Shown one piece after another: positions 44,653 through 55,455 of a stretch of DNA of 64,000 nt. The notes below the pieces were generated by a model. The model saw only the letters and a list, made by a program, of their open reading frames with translations. It had not been told where the DNA came from and ran no database searches. The DNA comes from Amoebophrya sp. A120. Its lineage: Eukaryota > Sar > Dinophyceae > Syndiniales > Amoebophryaceae. The stretch's first letter is position 1, and every line of letters begins with the position of its first letter. The stretch is from assembly GCA_905178155.1 (NCBI GenBank), contig CAJINV010000001.1, forward strand, positions 14,880,142-14,944,141, given 5' to 3'. A program made the position numbers and the translations under genes.

Positions 44653-47600
44653 TTACCAGAGTCTAAGATTGACTGGATGTGTTAAGGTATGCCCAAGACT
44701 TCGTTCCTGGACCTGCAATTGACGAGTTTCTAGATGACGAGCTCTACTGTGATCTGCGGCTAACTCGTTCGTTCTTGAATACCTCGGCGCCACAGTATTT
44801 CTCGCGTCCCTGTTAATACTCCTCTGTCTTTCGGTCGAACTACCTGAGTTACTGTCTAAAATCTGAGGCAAGCCTTCTACCGGTACCGAGCTATGTGACC
44901 CTTCCTCTACTCTACTTCTTCGGCTGATGCTCCCTCCGGTCGATCGCTCGGCCGCCTCGACCTGCTCGCTGTTCCCGCCCGACCTCTCCGGAGCCAAATT
45001 GTACTCCTCAAAATCGTCTGCAAAGTCGTCGCTGTCCGGTTGCAGAACCACAGAACCGTTCGACTCATTTGACATTTCCGGACTCCGTAGACCGTCCTCA
45101 ACATCAGCTAGCACTCCTTGATGTTGCTCGACGTTGGCTAGCGACATGTGACCCTGCAGCTCCTCAATTCCTCCGAGATTCAGGGCTGAGTTGCGACTGC
45201 CACGCATGCTGGTGCTTGTTCCCGCCGTCTGCACATATGCAGTTTCCTCTATGGAGCCGGTTTGGTTGCCCGGCAGAAGAACATTCATTCCCGGGTACTC
45301 GATCTGGCCGCTGCCCGTGGTGCTCCTCCTGATCATACTGTTCTTTTTCACTTTGAGCTGGTTGGTACTTGAATTGGGATTCTCATTGTTCTCCCCTGCT
45401 CCGCTGAAAGAAGATTCACGCATATTTTCTATTTCGTCTATGCCATTGTGGACTGTGCGCTTCACGCTATCGCTGATCTCCCGCGACTTTACCTTCAAAA
45501 AGCCGTTGCTGTTCTCGTCGCTCGGTATTGGTTCCCGCACGCTACTGGCCCTGGCAGGTGGATATTCATATTGGTCAACCACCCGAACACTGCCAAACTG
45601 TACTTGCCCCCCCGCAACTACGCTATTACCCCGCCCATAATTCCCCTCATGGCTGTTGGGCGGGTCCGCGCCGCTGGCTTTAAAGTTCACCGACCCCCGA
45701 ATAGGGTGTGACTGCTTCGTTACTCGGTCCATGTCAGTCAGCCGCGACGCCGTAGGGGCGCGCTGCGAGGCCAGAGGCGAAAAATGGGTCACCGATCCTC
45801 GGACCGATCCGGTCTTCCGTGCACTCGGTCCTCGGGCTCCGTGCTGTTGCTCTACAACCTTCGCTTGCTCACTGACGATTCCGTCACTTTCAATCATTCG
45901 CACCTCGTCCGATGCGGGTGAGAGGTTGCGCTCGTCCGGAGATAGTTTTACTTTCTGTCCGCTAGGTCGAACCGACATCGAAGATTTTTTTCGCTGCGCC
46001 GCGCCGGGAATAAAACCGCTTCTCGTCGCAACACTATGGAGCTGCAACTGTTGTGCCGTCTGAGCGTCATCTCGGTCCAGCTGTTGTTGCGTCTGTCGAA
46101 CGCTGAGGTCATAATTCTGGTCTTCTTCATCTGTAATGCGTACCACTTTTTGATGTGCGAGGACCAGCGGCATTTCCTTTTCGTCAACGAACCGCTGCTC
46201 GGCGTACTGCAGCCACTGGCGGGTTTCACGCTCGACCTGCTTCGGCAGGTTTCCCAACGCCAACGCCTTCTTGAAACACTTCCCGGCTAATTGCGTGCGC
46301 TGGGACAAAGAACTCAACAACAGCAACGCCTGCCCGCGGCGGTGGAAGTGCTTTCCGTTGGTCGAGTCCAGGCCGTGCGCCACCGCCGCGTCGCGGTTAG
46401 CCCGAAGCGCGAAAAACCGCACGTCGACCGAGACGCAGTAGGGGTCGAAGGGCAATCCCTTCTGCGCCTGCTTCGCGAGCATCAGGTAGCATTGACAGCG
46501 GTTGCCGTACAACACCGCCAGTACCTGTTTGGAGGTCGCGTCCCGGGGACAGTTCTCGTAGAAGCGGCTCTCCACGACCGCAATCGCCTTGCTGAAGTAC
46601 TCCCCGGCCGTCTCGTAGTCGCGCTTCAGAAACATCGCATTCCCCAGCTCTTTCAGTTCCTCCACCGCAAGGCGCTCCGGCGGAAGGTCGTCGGACAAGA
46701 GACCCATGATCTTCTTCAGGCGCTTGCGCGTACTGTCACCGTTTGGTGCGCGGACCAGCAAATTCGGTGCGGTAGTGGCAGCACTCAAGTCAGTGTAAAG
46801 AACCCCCTGCTGCTCCTGGACCTGGTGTAGCCCCTGCTGTTGATATTGTCCGAGCATTTGCGGAAATGGCTCGAAACCAGGTGTCTGTGGCGGGGACCGC
46901 ACTGTCGCCGCAGCGCCGCCTTGTCGGAGGTTGACTTGCTGTGCAAGCTGTTGCGCCACTTGTGCTTGCTGTTTCTCTGATAGGCCAGCCTGAGCAGCAT
47001 ACTGCAGATTTATGTCGTCGTAGAAAATACCGGAATCGCCAAATGCAGGGACCGGCGTCGGCCCGCGCTGTTCTTGCCCTTGATGACCCCGGCCTTGCTG
47101 CGTTGGAGGCAACGGAGCAGCAGATGAATAACCCTGGTTATTGTACACAAATGTTTCAGGGGGAGCACCAGCTGGGTCGTAGTACATGATACCAGATTGC
47201 CCGACTGCCGGAACAGCCGTTGGGCCCGCTTGCCTGTTGCTCTCCGCTATCAAGGTTGTTCTCTGTGCGAGCTGCGAAACATCGTTGGACACATTTTGGA
47301 TCGCGTTCGCGAGATTTCTTTCCTCCTGCCAAGTTTGGTTGTTCAGCGACTGCAGATTTTGTTCCGTGGACGCGAGCCTGAACTCGATTTTCGAGCCCAA
47401 TTCCGGCAAAACGGCATTTAGACAGTTGTCGAGAAGCTGTTGGCAGTTCTGCACCTGGCGCTCGATATCGTCGATGCGGTTCACGCGATGCTGCAACTGC
47501 GAGACATACTCATCCAAATCGGCGTATTTTGCATCCAATTTCTGCCCCATCGCCGTCATGTGCTTTTGATACGGAGCCACCTCTTTGTCCTGAAAATTCC

Positions 47601-50600
47601 GGAGCTTCTCTTCGATCGAAAGGCCCCAGTTCAAAACACCCTGCTCCGTCTCGGTCAGTCGATTTTGTACCGACTGCACGATTTTGTTCTGCACAGACTC
47701 GACCGTTTTGAACATCTTGTCTTGCTCGTTCCCGAACCGGGTTTCCAAAAACGGGATCAACTCCGCCCGGGAAACTGTGTCGGTCAGCCGGTTGTCCACT
47801 TTCAGATCCACGTTGTGCAACAGGCTCTGCGTTTCCGACCGGAATCGACTCTGCAGCGCCTCCAGCCGGTTGTCCAACATCGGAGTTAGTTCTCGGTGCG
47901 AAATCGCGTGCGACAGCTTTTCGTCCAGATCCGTTTTCACCTCGGCGAGAAACTCGCGGGTTTCGTTCCTCGTCTCCGCTCGCACGGTCGCCATCTTCGA
48001 TTCCACGTACGGCAGCATCTCGTTCTGCTTCAAGCTCGCGATCTTGATCGCCACCTCGTTTTTTATCTCCGACATTTGCTGATCTGCGTCCTGTTTTGCC
48101 TCGCTTTTCACGTTGCGCAACCGGCTATCCAGGTAGGGAACCAGCTCGTCTCGCTTCACCGTGCCCGCCAGCGACTTTTGCAGCGGCGCGTACTGATTCC
48201 GGGAATGCGACTCCAGCTCGCCGAGCTTCGTGCCGACCTGTAAATATTCGGAAATTGAGGTTGAGTTTGAAAATGGAAACGGATTCGAAAGCAACATTGG
48301 TTTGGATATATTGGCGCTGACGGCATTCTTGCATGATAAATCGAAGCTACGAACATACATGACAACGTACCTGTCTCATCGTATCCTCTAAACGCTCGAA
48401 GCGATCCGCGTTTGCGTCCAGGTTCTTTTTCAGAAACCCGCTCATCTGACCCAGTGACGTCTGGTGCCGGTCCCCGACCCGCTGCAATTCGGCGGCGTGC
48501 AGGTCGTGCACCTGTTGCAACAGCGACTCCCGCTCCTGCTTGGCCTGCTGCAACTCCGTCGCGATCCACTCCGTGCGGTTCGCGACGTGCTTCTGCATGG
48601 AATTCAATCCGTCCTGGACCCCCTCCTTCACGCTGTCCAGCGCCTTTCGCACATTCTCCGGCGACAACTCGCGACTGACGCCGGTAGTTCCTTTCGACAA
48701 CTGGTCCTGTTTCACGCGCATCTCGGCCACCTGCTGCTGCAACGCCGCGACCTCGTCGCGGCGGTCCAGCACTGTCAAGGCTTGCCGGACGTCGCGACGC
48801 AGCACCACGTCCTCCTGTTTCAGTTCCTCCTTGAACTCCGTCCGCATCTGCGCCGCCTGGGATTGAATTGTTTGAGTAATCCGCTCATCCTCCTCGCGAA
48901 ACGCTTATCCTGAGTAAAAACGTACCCACACCAGAGTCAAGATGGGGAATCGGCTAGACAAATCCACGAGTTTTGGCTGTTTTGCATGACAAATTTGGAT
49001 TCGTAGTATAGTGCTGCTTCAGCTAGCTCAGCAGCATCACAGATCGAGAATACCATGCTGATTGGAGCATGACAAATTGCAAAACACGACTAGAAAATGC
49101 TTCTCATGGGGCTCCGCATGAGAAACATTCTCAGCATGCAGATTTGCATTACAACTCTGGTGTGGGGACGTTTTTACTCAGGATAACGCTTCGGACATTC
49201 TCTGGCTCTGTTCCCCGAACTGTTGCTCAATCCGCTCCCATATCAAATGTAAAAATGTCTGGGTCTGGAAGAATGCAACTTGTCATGCTAAATCTGAATC
49301 AGGCAAAAAGCTGTGTTGCATGATTGCCAAAGGTTGTGCACTTTTGACCTAATCGAGAGGCAGTTTCTCATGCAGGATAGGCATTGGAAAGGCTTCGCAG
49401 AATCTGTCATGCTATGTCCTACATACCAGACCTCATGGGTTATGGAAAACCTGCATGACAAACCTGGCAATCTTCCAGACCCAGACATTTTTGCAATCCA
49501 TATCCCACTGCAGCTTCTCCTCCCGCTCCAGCTGCAGTGCCTCGCGCCGTTGCTCTTCTTCGATCAAGAGAAATTGCTGCCGCTCGAACTCGTCAAAGTC
49601 CAGTTCGTTCAGCTCATCACTCGCGCCCTTAGACCGGTCTTTCTTGTTGCTTTTGCTCGATTTTTCCTTTCTCCTACTGCCCGTCACCTGCTCTATTGTC
49701 TGTTCCAGTTTCAGCTCTGGAAGAAGAGATGCCGCATTACCCCCTAGAAGACTAATCTCCTGCTCCACACCGGATTGACCCCAGGGAAGCTGCCCGGTCG
49801 GACCGCCCGCTCGGCTCAATATGGTCTCGCGGTCCACTGTACTGTCCGTGCGTGCAACGCTCGCACTTGGAAAGGGAGCAGCGCTTGCTCCTCGCATCGG
49901 ATCTTCCACCACTGCGGTACTGTCGCCCGACCAAAGACTCGGCCCTCGGTCGGCGAGAGGGTTCGAAGTTCCCAACAAGGATGGCTGGCTGAAGAGGGGC
50001 GGCGCCCCCACGGGATCCAACTTATCGGTCAACCGCTCTAGGCCGAAGGGATCGTTTTCTTTCGGCGCGAGAAGCCTGCTGCCTCGGTCCTCTGCAAAGG
50101 GCGAGGCCGCGAACAGAGCCCCCACCTGCTTCGCTGGCATCACTTTACCGCTGTCTTGCATCCTTTTCTCGCGCGATGCGAAAGAATCGGTTGTCAACAC
50201 GCTATTCGCAAGGCCCTGCTGTTGTAGTGTGTCTGCAGTGGGAATGGACAGGTCGATTGTTCCTTGGAAGGATTCCAATTTAGGAGCTGCGGTCATGCCC
50301 TCCAGGGGCGGCGCTGCTGCACTTTTTCGATTTTGTTTCTCCTTCACTTTCTGCATTTGGCTTTTTCGTGTGGCCGCAGCAGCCGCTTTTCTTTCTTTTT
50401 CGCGGTGCAACAACTCTCTTTCCTTTTCCTCGTCCGAATCCACTGGAATGGTGACAATTCCAGCCAAATCGTCTTCCTTGCCGGCGCGCGCGCGCTCTTC
50501 CTCTTCCTCCGCGGCGTTCTCCTCCGCGAACAGGTTGCTCTCCGCGTCGCTTTCTACTTGCACAACAAAACTTGTCCGCGTCGCCGGCTTAATATTTTCA

Positions 50601-53329
50601 CGACCGTTTTCCGGGTCTAATTCAGGCTCGTTGGTTACAACTACAGCCTCGTTTGGCGAGGATTCTTGTTCTTGGTCTTCAGAGTCATGCGATAGTTGTT
50701 GTTCTCCATTGTCTGCTGCCACTTCGTCGTGCTCCGTTTCGGACGCGGTTTCCTCGACGTGGACGATGAAACTTCCGCGCCGCGGCTGCGATTGCTCCAC
50801 TCGTTTGATCGTCGCTTCCACGTCCTCCGTGTCTTCGCTATCGTGTTGCTCCGTGGCGGCGGAGGTGTTCTCCTCTTCTTGTGTTTTCTTCCGCACTGCT
50901 CCCATGTTTGATGCGATGTCCGAGAACGGGACTGGCTTTGCGAGAAGAGGACTTTCATCCGCATTCTTGTTTGCCGGCAGAGTGCTGGTTGATGCCTGTC
51001 CAAAAGCGGTGCTTTGGGCTCCGAAGGAAACGCTTTGTCCACCCGGAAGGGGTGTGGACTTCTGCCCGAACGCTGTACTCTCCTGCGCCGCGAATGAAGT
51101 GCTCTGTCCACCCGGAAGAGGTGTGGACTTCTGCCCGAACGCTGTACTCTGCGCCGCGAATGAAGTGCTCTGTCCACCCGAAAGAGGTGTGGACTTCTGC
51201 CCGAACGCTGTACTCTGCGCCGCGAATGAAGTGCTCTGTCCACCCGAAAGAGGTGTGGACTTCTGCCCGAACGCTGTACTCTGCGCCGCGAATGAAGTGC
51301 TCTGTCCACCCGAAAGGGGTGTGGACTTCTGCCCGAACGCTGTACTCTGCGCCGCGAATGAAGTGCTCTGCCCACCCGGGAGCGGGATTGACTGCTGTCC
51401 GAAGGCACTGCTTTGAGCACCGAAAGAGGCACTTTGAGATGCGAAACCGGTGCCCTCGGCCGAAACAGTGGCTTGTCTGAAGGACGTGCCTTGGGCCCGG
51501 GGAAGAGGAGTCGACACTTGCCCGAACGGAACCGTGGTCTGGCCGAAACCGACCGACTGCGACGCAAACGACACACTGCTGGACTCAGGACTTTGGTTTC
51601 CATTTTCCTCCTCCTCCGGCCCCGAAGCCTCGTCTTTCAAAAAGTCGCCCATATCCATCGCGATTCCAACCTGCTGCTGCTCGCTGTTTCCACCGCCCGC
51701 AAGTTCTTCCTGTTCGGGCATAGACGCCGCGTGGGTTTGCTCGGTTCTCTTTTCAGTTGTCACGAATACGGGAGCTTCGGCGACTTCTCTTTCGTCTTGT
51801 TGATACTCGTCTTGCACGAACTCGCCCATGTCCATTACAGTTCCGACTTTCTGTTTCGCGCTTGTTAGCGTCTCGCGAAAGTCCGGCTGCGGGGACTCTT
51901 CTTCGGGCAGGGTGATATCCGCATTTTCTACATCAACGACGTCCGACGGAGCGGGTGACTCTGTCGGTGTCAGGTCTGCGTTAATATCTCGCGCGGCAGC
52001 GAAGCTGACGCTTGCTGTCGGTAATTCGCCTGCATCATCTTCGGGAGGAGCTGCAGCGAAATTCATACTTGAGGTTGGCAACAAAAAGCCTCCGTTTGGA
52101 TCGTCCGTGTTGCCAAAACTCACACTTGTAGTTACGAAAGCCGGCTTGTCAGAAGTCTCCTGATCCTCACGCCCACTTTGATGTGCGCCCTCCATGTTGA
52201 CTGAATCTGACATAGTCACTTCGGACTCGTCACCTAAATTCGCGGAAGCACCACGAGCCAAAGCTGACACGCCTACTTCCCCTTGCTGCGAATCATCCAG
52301 GCGAAAGCCATCTTTGGTTGCCAGGAGCGATGGCTGCTCCATGGTGTCACTCATTCCGTCGCCGTCCAGGTCAAACGACGCACTTGCGATTGCGTCACTC
52401 ACAACAGCAGATGGTGGAATATTCGCGCTATCTCGGGTCGGCGGGCGCGCCGGTTGTTCCAGGTTGGAAGCGGTGCTCTTTCTCATCACAGCATAATCCT
52501 TCAGCTCCTCTATCGCTGCGCTCAATGGCTTCGCTTTCGCGCCTTCTGTTGCTGTCACGCCCGAGACGGAAGCGCGCCGGCGCTGTGGAGGTTTTTGCAC
52601 GGCCTGTTCTCGCTCACTGCTGTTCCGCGCCGCATCGGACGCTGACGCGGAATTTTCTCGTGCGAGGTCCCGGAGGACGCTCGCATCTGGCAGCGAGGAC
52701 CGCGATTTTTTGATCGCCTTCCCTGCTGAAGCGTCCGACGTAGAGGCTCGCCGCTGGCTTGTTCGCTGCGCTCGTGAAAACCGCACCGAGGTGACGGTAA
52801 AATCTTGCTGAGTGGAGATCTTTTGAGATGATGATGAAATGCTACTAGAGGCGGCTGGTACTTGACTAGGCGCCTGCGTGCCGTTCACCTCTTGAACAGT
52901 CCTAGGCACTGCAAAACCATCTCCTCGAGGGCTCCTTGGTGCGACCGGAATAGACGACATTCCAAGATTCGTTGATCCGCCAAAGGCAACCGATCCGCGG
53001 CCCCGCACAGCCGCGGAGAGATCTTGAGAACTCGCGTCAAACGCGCTGCTCCTGCGGCGATTCCTAGCGTCTGCTTTCGCCGAGGCGGGCGGGACTGAAG
53101 ATGTGCCAAACGCGACAGAGCCTAATACTGCCGCCGTAGGAGCGTTTTCCTTCATCTGCTTTCCACCGTACGAAGAAGACGAGGAAGCCGACTCCTCGCC
53201 CGCTTGCTCACCCTCGGGCTGGGGTTTTTTGGCCTTTCGCGGGCGATCGGTTGGTCGTCGAGGTGCCTTTGTTCCGCTGCTGGAGGACGCTTCCCCCGAG
53301 GCTTCTGAGGCACTGTTAGCTCTCGGCAT
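44653..53329 (-). CDS. Giant FG-repeat / coiled-coil / TPR protein, long paralogue
   Basis: Four exons: 53329-49503, 49235-49186, 48900-48371 and 48237-44653; 2,663 residues. The first two introns are introners removed at their 5-bp duplications; the third is GT-AG, phase 0. Exon 1 is Ser/Ala/Glu-rich and disordered. Residues about 590-776 hold FG-type repeats, including tandem 22-residue copies built on STAFGQKSTPLSGGQS. Then come acidic and Lys/Glu-rich stretches. The frame across both introners reads EEKLQWERIEQQFGEQ and SQRMSEAFREEDERITQ, a continuous coiled coil, which strongly supports the splicing. Residues about 1280-1850 are long coiled coil with recurrent motifs (RDELVPYLDSRL, NEMLPYVESKM, HRELTPMLDNRL, RAELIPFLETRF). 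Residues about 1965-2165 are TPR-like and match the 33459-35779 protein. A disordered tail of 500 residues ends the protein. Function unknown; a scaffold of a large structure is likely. Confidence 0.87.
48906..49185 (-). mobile_element. Introner element B (TATCCTGAG family), spliced as intron 2
   Basis: A 280-bp element with 32-bp terminal inverted repeats, one mismatch, starting TATCCTGAGTAAAAACGT. It is flanked by the 5-bp direct repeat ACGCT (48901-48905 and 49186-49190). Removal with one repeat copy joins GAAGCGT to TTCGCGAG in frame (SEAFREED) within a coiled coil. If the intron ends in AG, it starts CG. The outermost bases TATC...GATA and the 5-bp duplication match the other family. Its core shares GCATGACAAAT with the TATCAAATG elements. 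Confidence 0.9.
49241..49502 (-). mobile_element. Introner element A (TATCAAATG family), spliced as intron 1
   Basis: A 262-bp element with left end TATCAAATGTAAAAATGTC. The right end is partly decayed: it reads CATTTTTGCAATCCATA where the intact end reads CATTTTTACATTTGATA. Flanked by direct repeat TCCCA (49236-49240 and 49503-49507). Its core is clearly homologous over its whole length to the element at 12462-12724. Removing it with one duplication copy gives CAGTGGGAGCGG, continuing the coiled coil (LQWERIEQ). No choice of boundary inside the duplication gives GT-AG. Confidence 0.9.
51034..51395 (-). repeat. 66-bp coding tandem repeat (22-residue FG unit)
   Basis: About five copies of a 66-bp unit inside the giant gene, nearly identical in DNA. 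They encode STAFGQKSTPLSGGQSTSFA plus AQ. One copy has an extra codon (Glu). Flanking copies are more diverged (SSAFGQQSIPLPGGQ, QTTVPFGQVSTPLP). Near identity of the central copies suggests recent expansion by unequal crossover or slippage. Confidence 0.9.
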
Positions 53330-53967
53330 GGCTATGCCCCCCCGGCAGCGCTATTTACAGTTGCGACTTCTACTCCTCAGCAGACTGGACTGTAACGACG
53401 AGCGCCAAGGCATTTTGCGTTTCTATCTTTTTTTCCGAACGAAAAGATAGGGGTAGTGGGGATTTTCATGTTCATTTTCCTATTGTACAAGAAAAATTTA
53501 CGGATACGGGTGATGGGCAAATCAGGGGAAATCACTGCTGTGTGATAAACCAAACGTAACAAACTCTTGTGATTTACGCATGTCTGCACAAAGTCAGTGG
53601 CGCACGAAACAGGACGACGTAAACGACGCGGTTACGAGGAAACGCGAACGAACGCGGACCGAAGAACGTGTACGAAGGTTTGAGAAGGTATTGCAGAACA
53701 TGTTAACGAAGTCATTTGTACGATGATACATGAACAAACCCAAACGAATTGGCCGTTTCAGACGATGTTGACGAAAGCTGATGCCTGTACGACTACGAAC
53801 ACTTTCATCGAAAGTCTCAACCACATAGGTTCCCCGATGCGGCACGACGTCTACTTCCCTTTTACTTTTTTTGTCCCTGTTACTATACTATGTATGCAGT
53901 TACATGTTCAGATGAGTATGTTATGCTTGTCTGTGCGAAGCTGATGAAAAGATCATCGTTGGTAGCC
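53330..53967. other. Intergenic, no gene seen
   Basis: Spacer between the giant gene's start and the eS31 stop codon. Only short frames are present. Confidence 0.5.
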
Positions 53968-54686
53968 TTAGGCCTCCTCGTTCTCCTTGAAGACGTAGGT
54001 GAGGGTGCAGCGGCCACAGTAGTAGCGGTTGTGGTGCATGGCCATAAAGACGCCCGGACCGCAGTTCGGGCAGTCCTTACGCAAGCGGGTGATCTTATCG
54101 GATCCGTCAACCTTGTAGAACTTGAGAACTCCAAGCTTGACCTTCTTGTGCTTGTGCGCGACCTTCTTCGGCTTGGTGTACTGCTTCTTCTTGCGCTTCT
54201 TACCGGCACCTGGGGGTTAGTTCGGAAGGAAAATAGTGATCGATATCATCCATTACAGACTCAGCAGGCAAAAAAATCGGCATACACAGTAACTACATCT
54301 TCAATGCGTGGGAAGCTAGTGCTTACTCAAACAAAAAAGACAATCGTATAGATACCGAGCAAGTCAGCGTTGACTTCGATGGTGCATTCGTTGGAGAAGA
54401 GAGCGCCGCAGGTGGCGATTTCCGGGCAGTCCTTACCTGTTTTGAAAATTGAAGAGTGATAATTTGGTGTGTCCACTCTGGTAAACGCTTCACATGTGAT
54501 GCAAGTCTACGTGATTGCAAAATCTCACACTAGTACACAAAAACGACATGATATTTTCGTACCAGCGTAAGACAAGTGGAATTCGGTATCCAAATCCAGG
54601 CTCTGCTTCAACTCCGCGACGGTAGTCGTTTCCTCGACAACCCGGGTGGCGGAGGAGCCATCAATGCCTCGCAAAAACAACTGCAT
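53968..54686 (-). CDS. RPS27A: Ribosomal protein eS31 (S27a) fused to a divergent ubiquitin-like domain
   Basis: Three exons (54686-54563, 54436-54356, 54209-53968), 148 residues, GT-AG introns, both phase 1. In most eukaryotes this protein is made as a ubiquitin fusion that is cleaved after Gly-Gly. The ribosomal half is typical: [35 protein letters not shown], and the zinc-binding pairs CPNC and CGRC, then [11 protein letters not shown]. The N-terminal 70 residues keep the ubiquitin plan ([26 protein letters not shown]) and end LLGG before the ribosomal part. They differ from ubiquitin at most positions. The residue at Ile44 appears to be Ser, and most lysines are gone. So it is likely a processed leader or chaperone domain, not a functional ubiquitin. 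This is similar in idea to FUBI on eS30. Confidence 0.95.
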
Positions 54687-55455
54687 CTTGCGTCTATGTA
54701 AACAGGGCACTATATGCTCCTATGTTTCCCTGTTGTTGAAGAATTTAGAAATAATGGATACCGAGAAGGTAGGCAGCATAATCAAGTCTCTCTCAAGACG
54801 AAAAAGATTTGTGGCATAAAGCGGGTTCATTTCTTGAAAAGATCTACTCTCTTCGGAAGGCGATCTCAATCGGGATTTAGATTTGGATCCGGATCTGGGC
54901 TGTGATCTTTTGTCATGATCATCATTTTCATGGTTACCTCACGAATTTGACCACGAACCGACACAGCCTGCCATCGGCAGAAAAATCGTCTCGTGCTGAT
55001 TTCCGGATCTTGTCAATTTTACACTTTTGTCTCTCACTCTCGCAGCACAGTGGCTGCAGATGAATAATCGACATTTAGAAAATGCTATCACTCTCCTTGG
55101 GATTGCCGCAAATTTGCAGACGAAGAGAGACGATGACGACAATGCAGGCCCGTTTTTGACGACATGCGACGACGACTTTACCCATATCCAGCCCCCTCAT
55201 GAACAGCTAGAACAAGGGCCTGTTTTAAGGCTTACAGCTCTGCTGCAAAACTCCCCTCTCGTCTTTTTTACTCTGCTAACAACTTGCAGCTCAGCTACTA
55301 GTTTGTTTTCATCCTCTACCGTAGATTCTAAAGGTTCTGTTCTGTGTTCCGATGGTGTGTTCCGATAGTTCTGAACGTGAAATCACTCTTCCTTCATCGC
55401 CGTGTGTTCTTAAAAAACCCAGCGGCTTGAAAGGGATCATCCCATGATCAGAGAT
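54687..55455. other. Intergenic, no gene seen
   Basis: Spacer between two ribosomal protein genes; contains 5' sequences of eS31 and 3' sequences of eS4. A 113-residue plus-strand frame (55027-55368) lacks domain features and is not called. No promoter motif was recognised. Confidence 0.45.

Noticed and set aside
49821-51416. 531-residue plus-strand frame
   Set aside because: Antisense of the giant gene's exon 1 and its 66-bp repeats; the minus strand has the consistent coding signal.
55027-55368. 113-residue plus-strand frame between ribosomal genes
   Set aside because: No recognisable features and against the direction of the cluster; likely chance.
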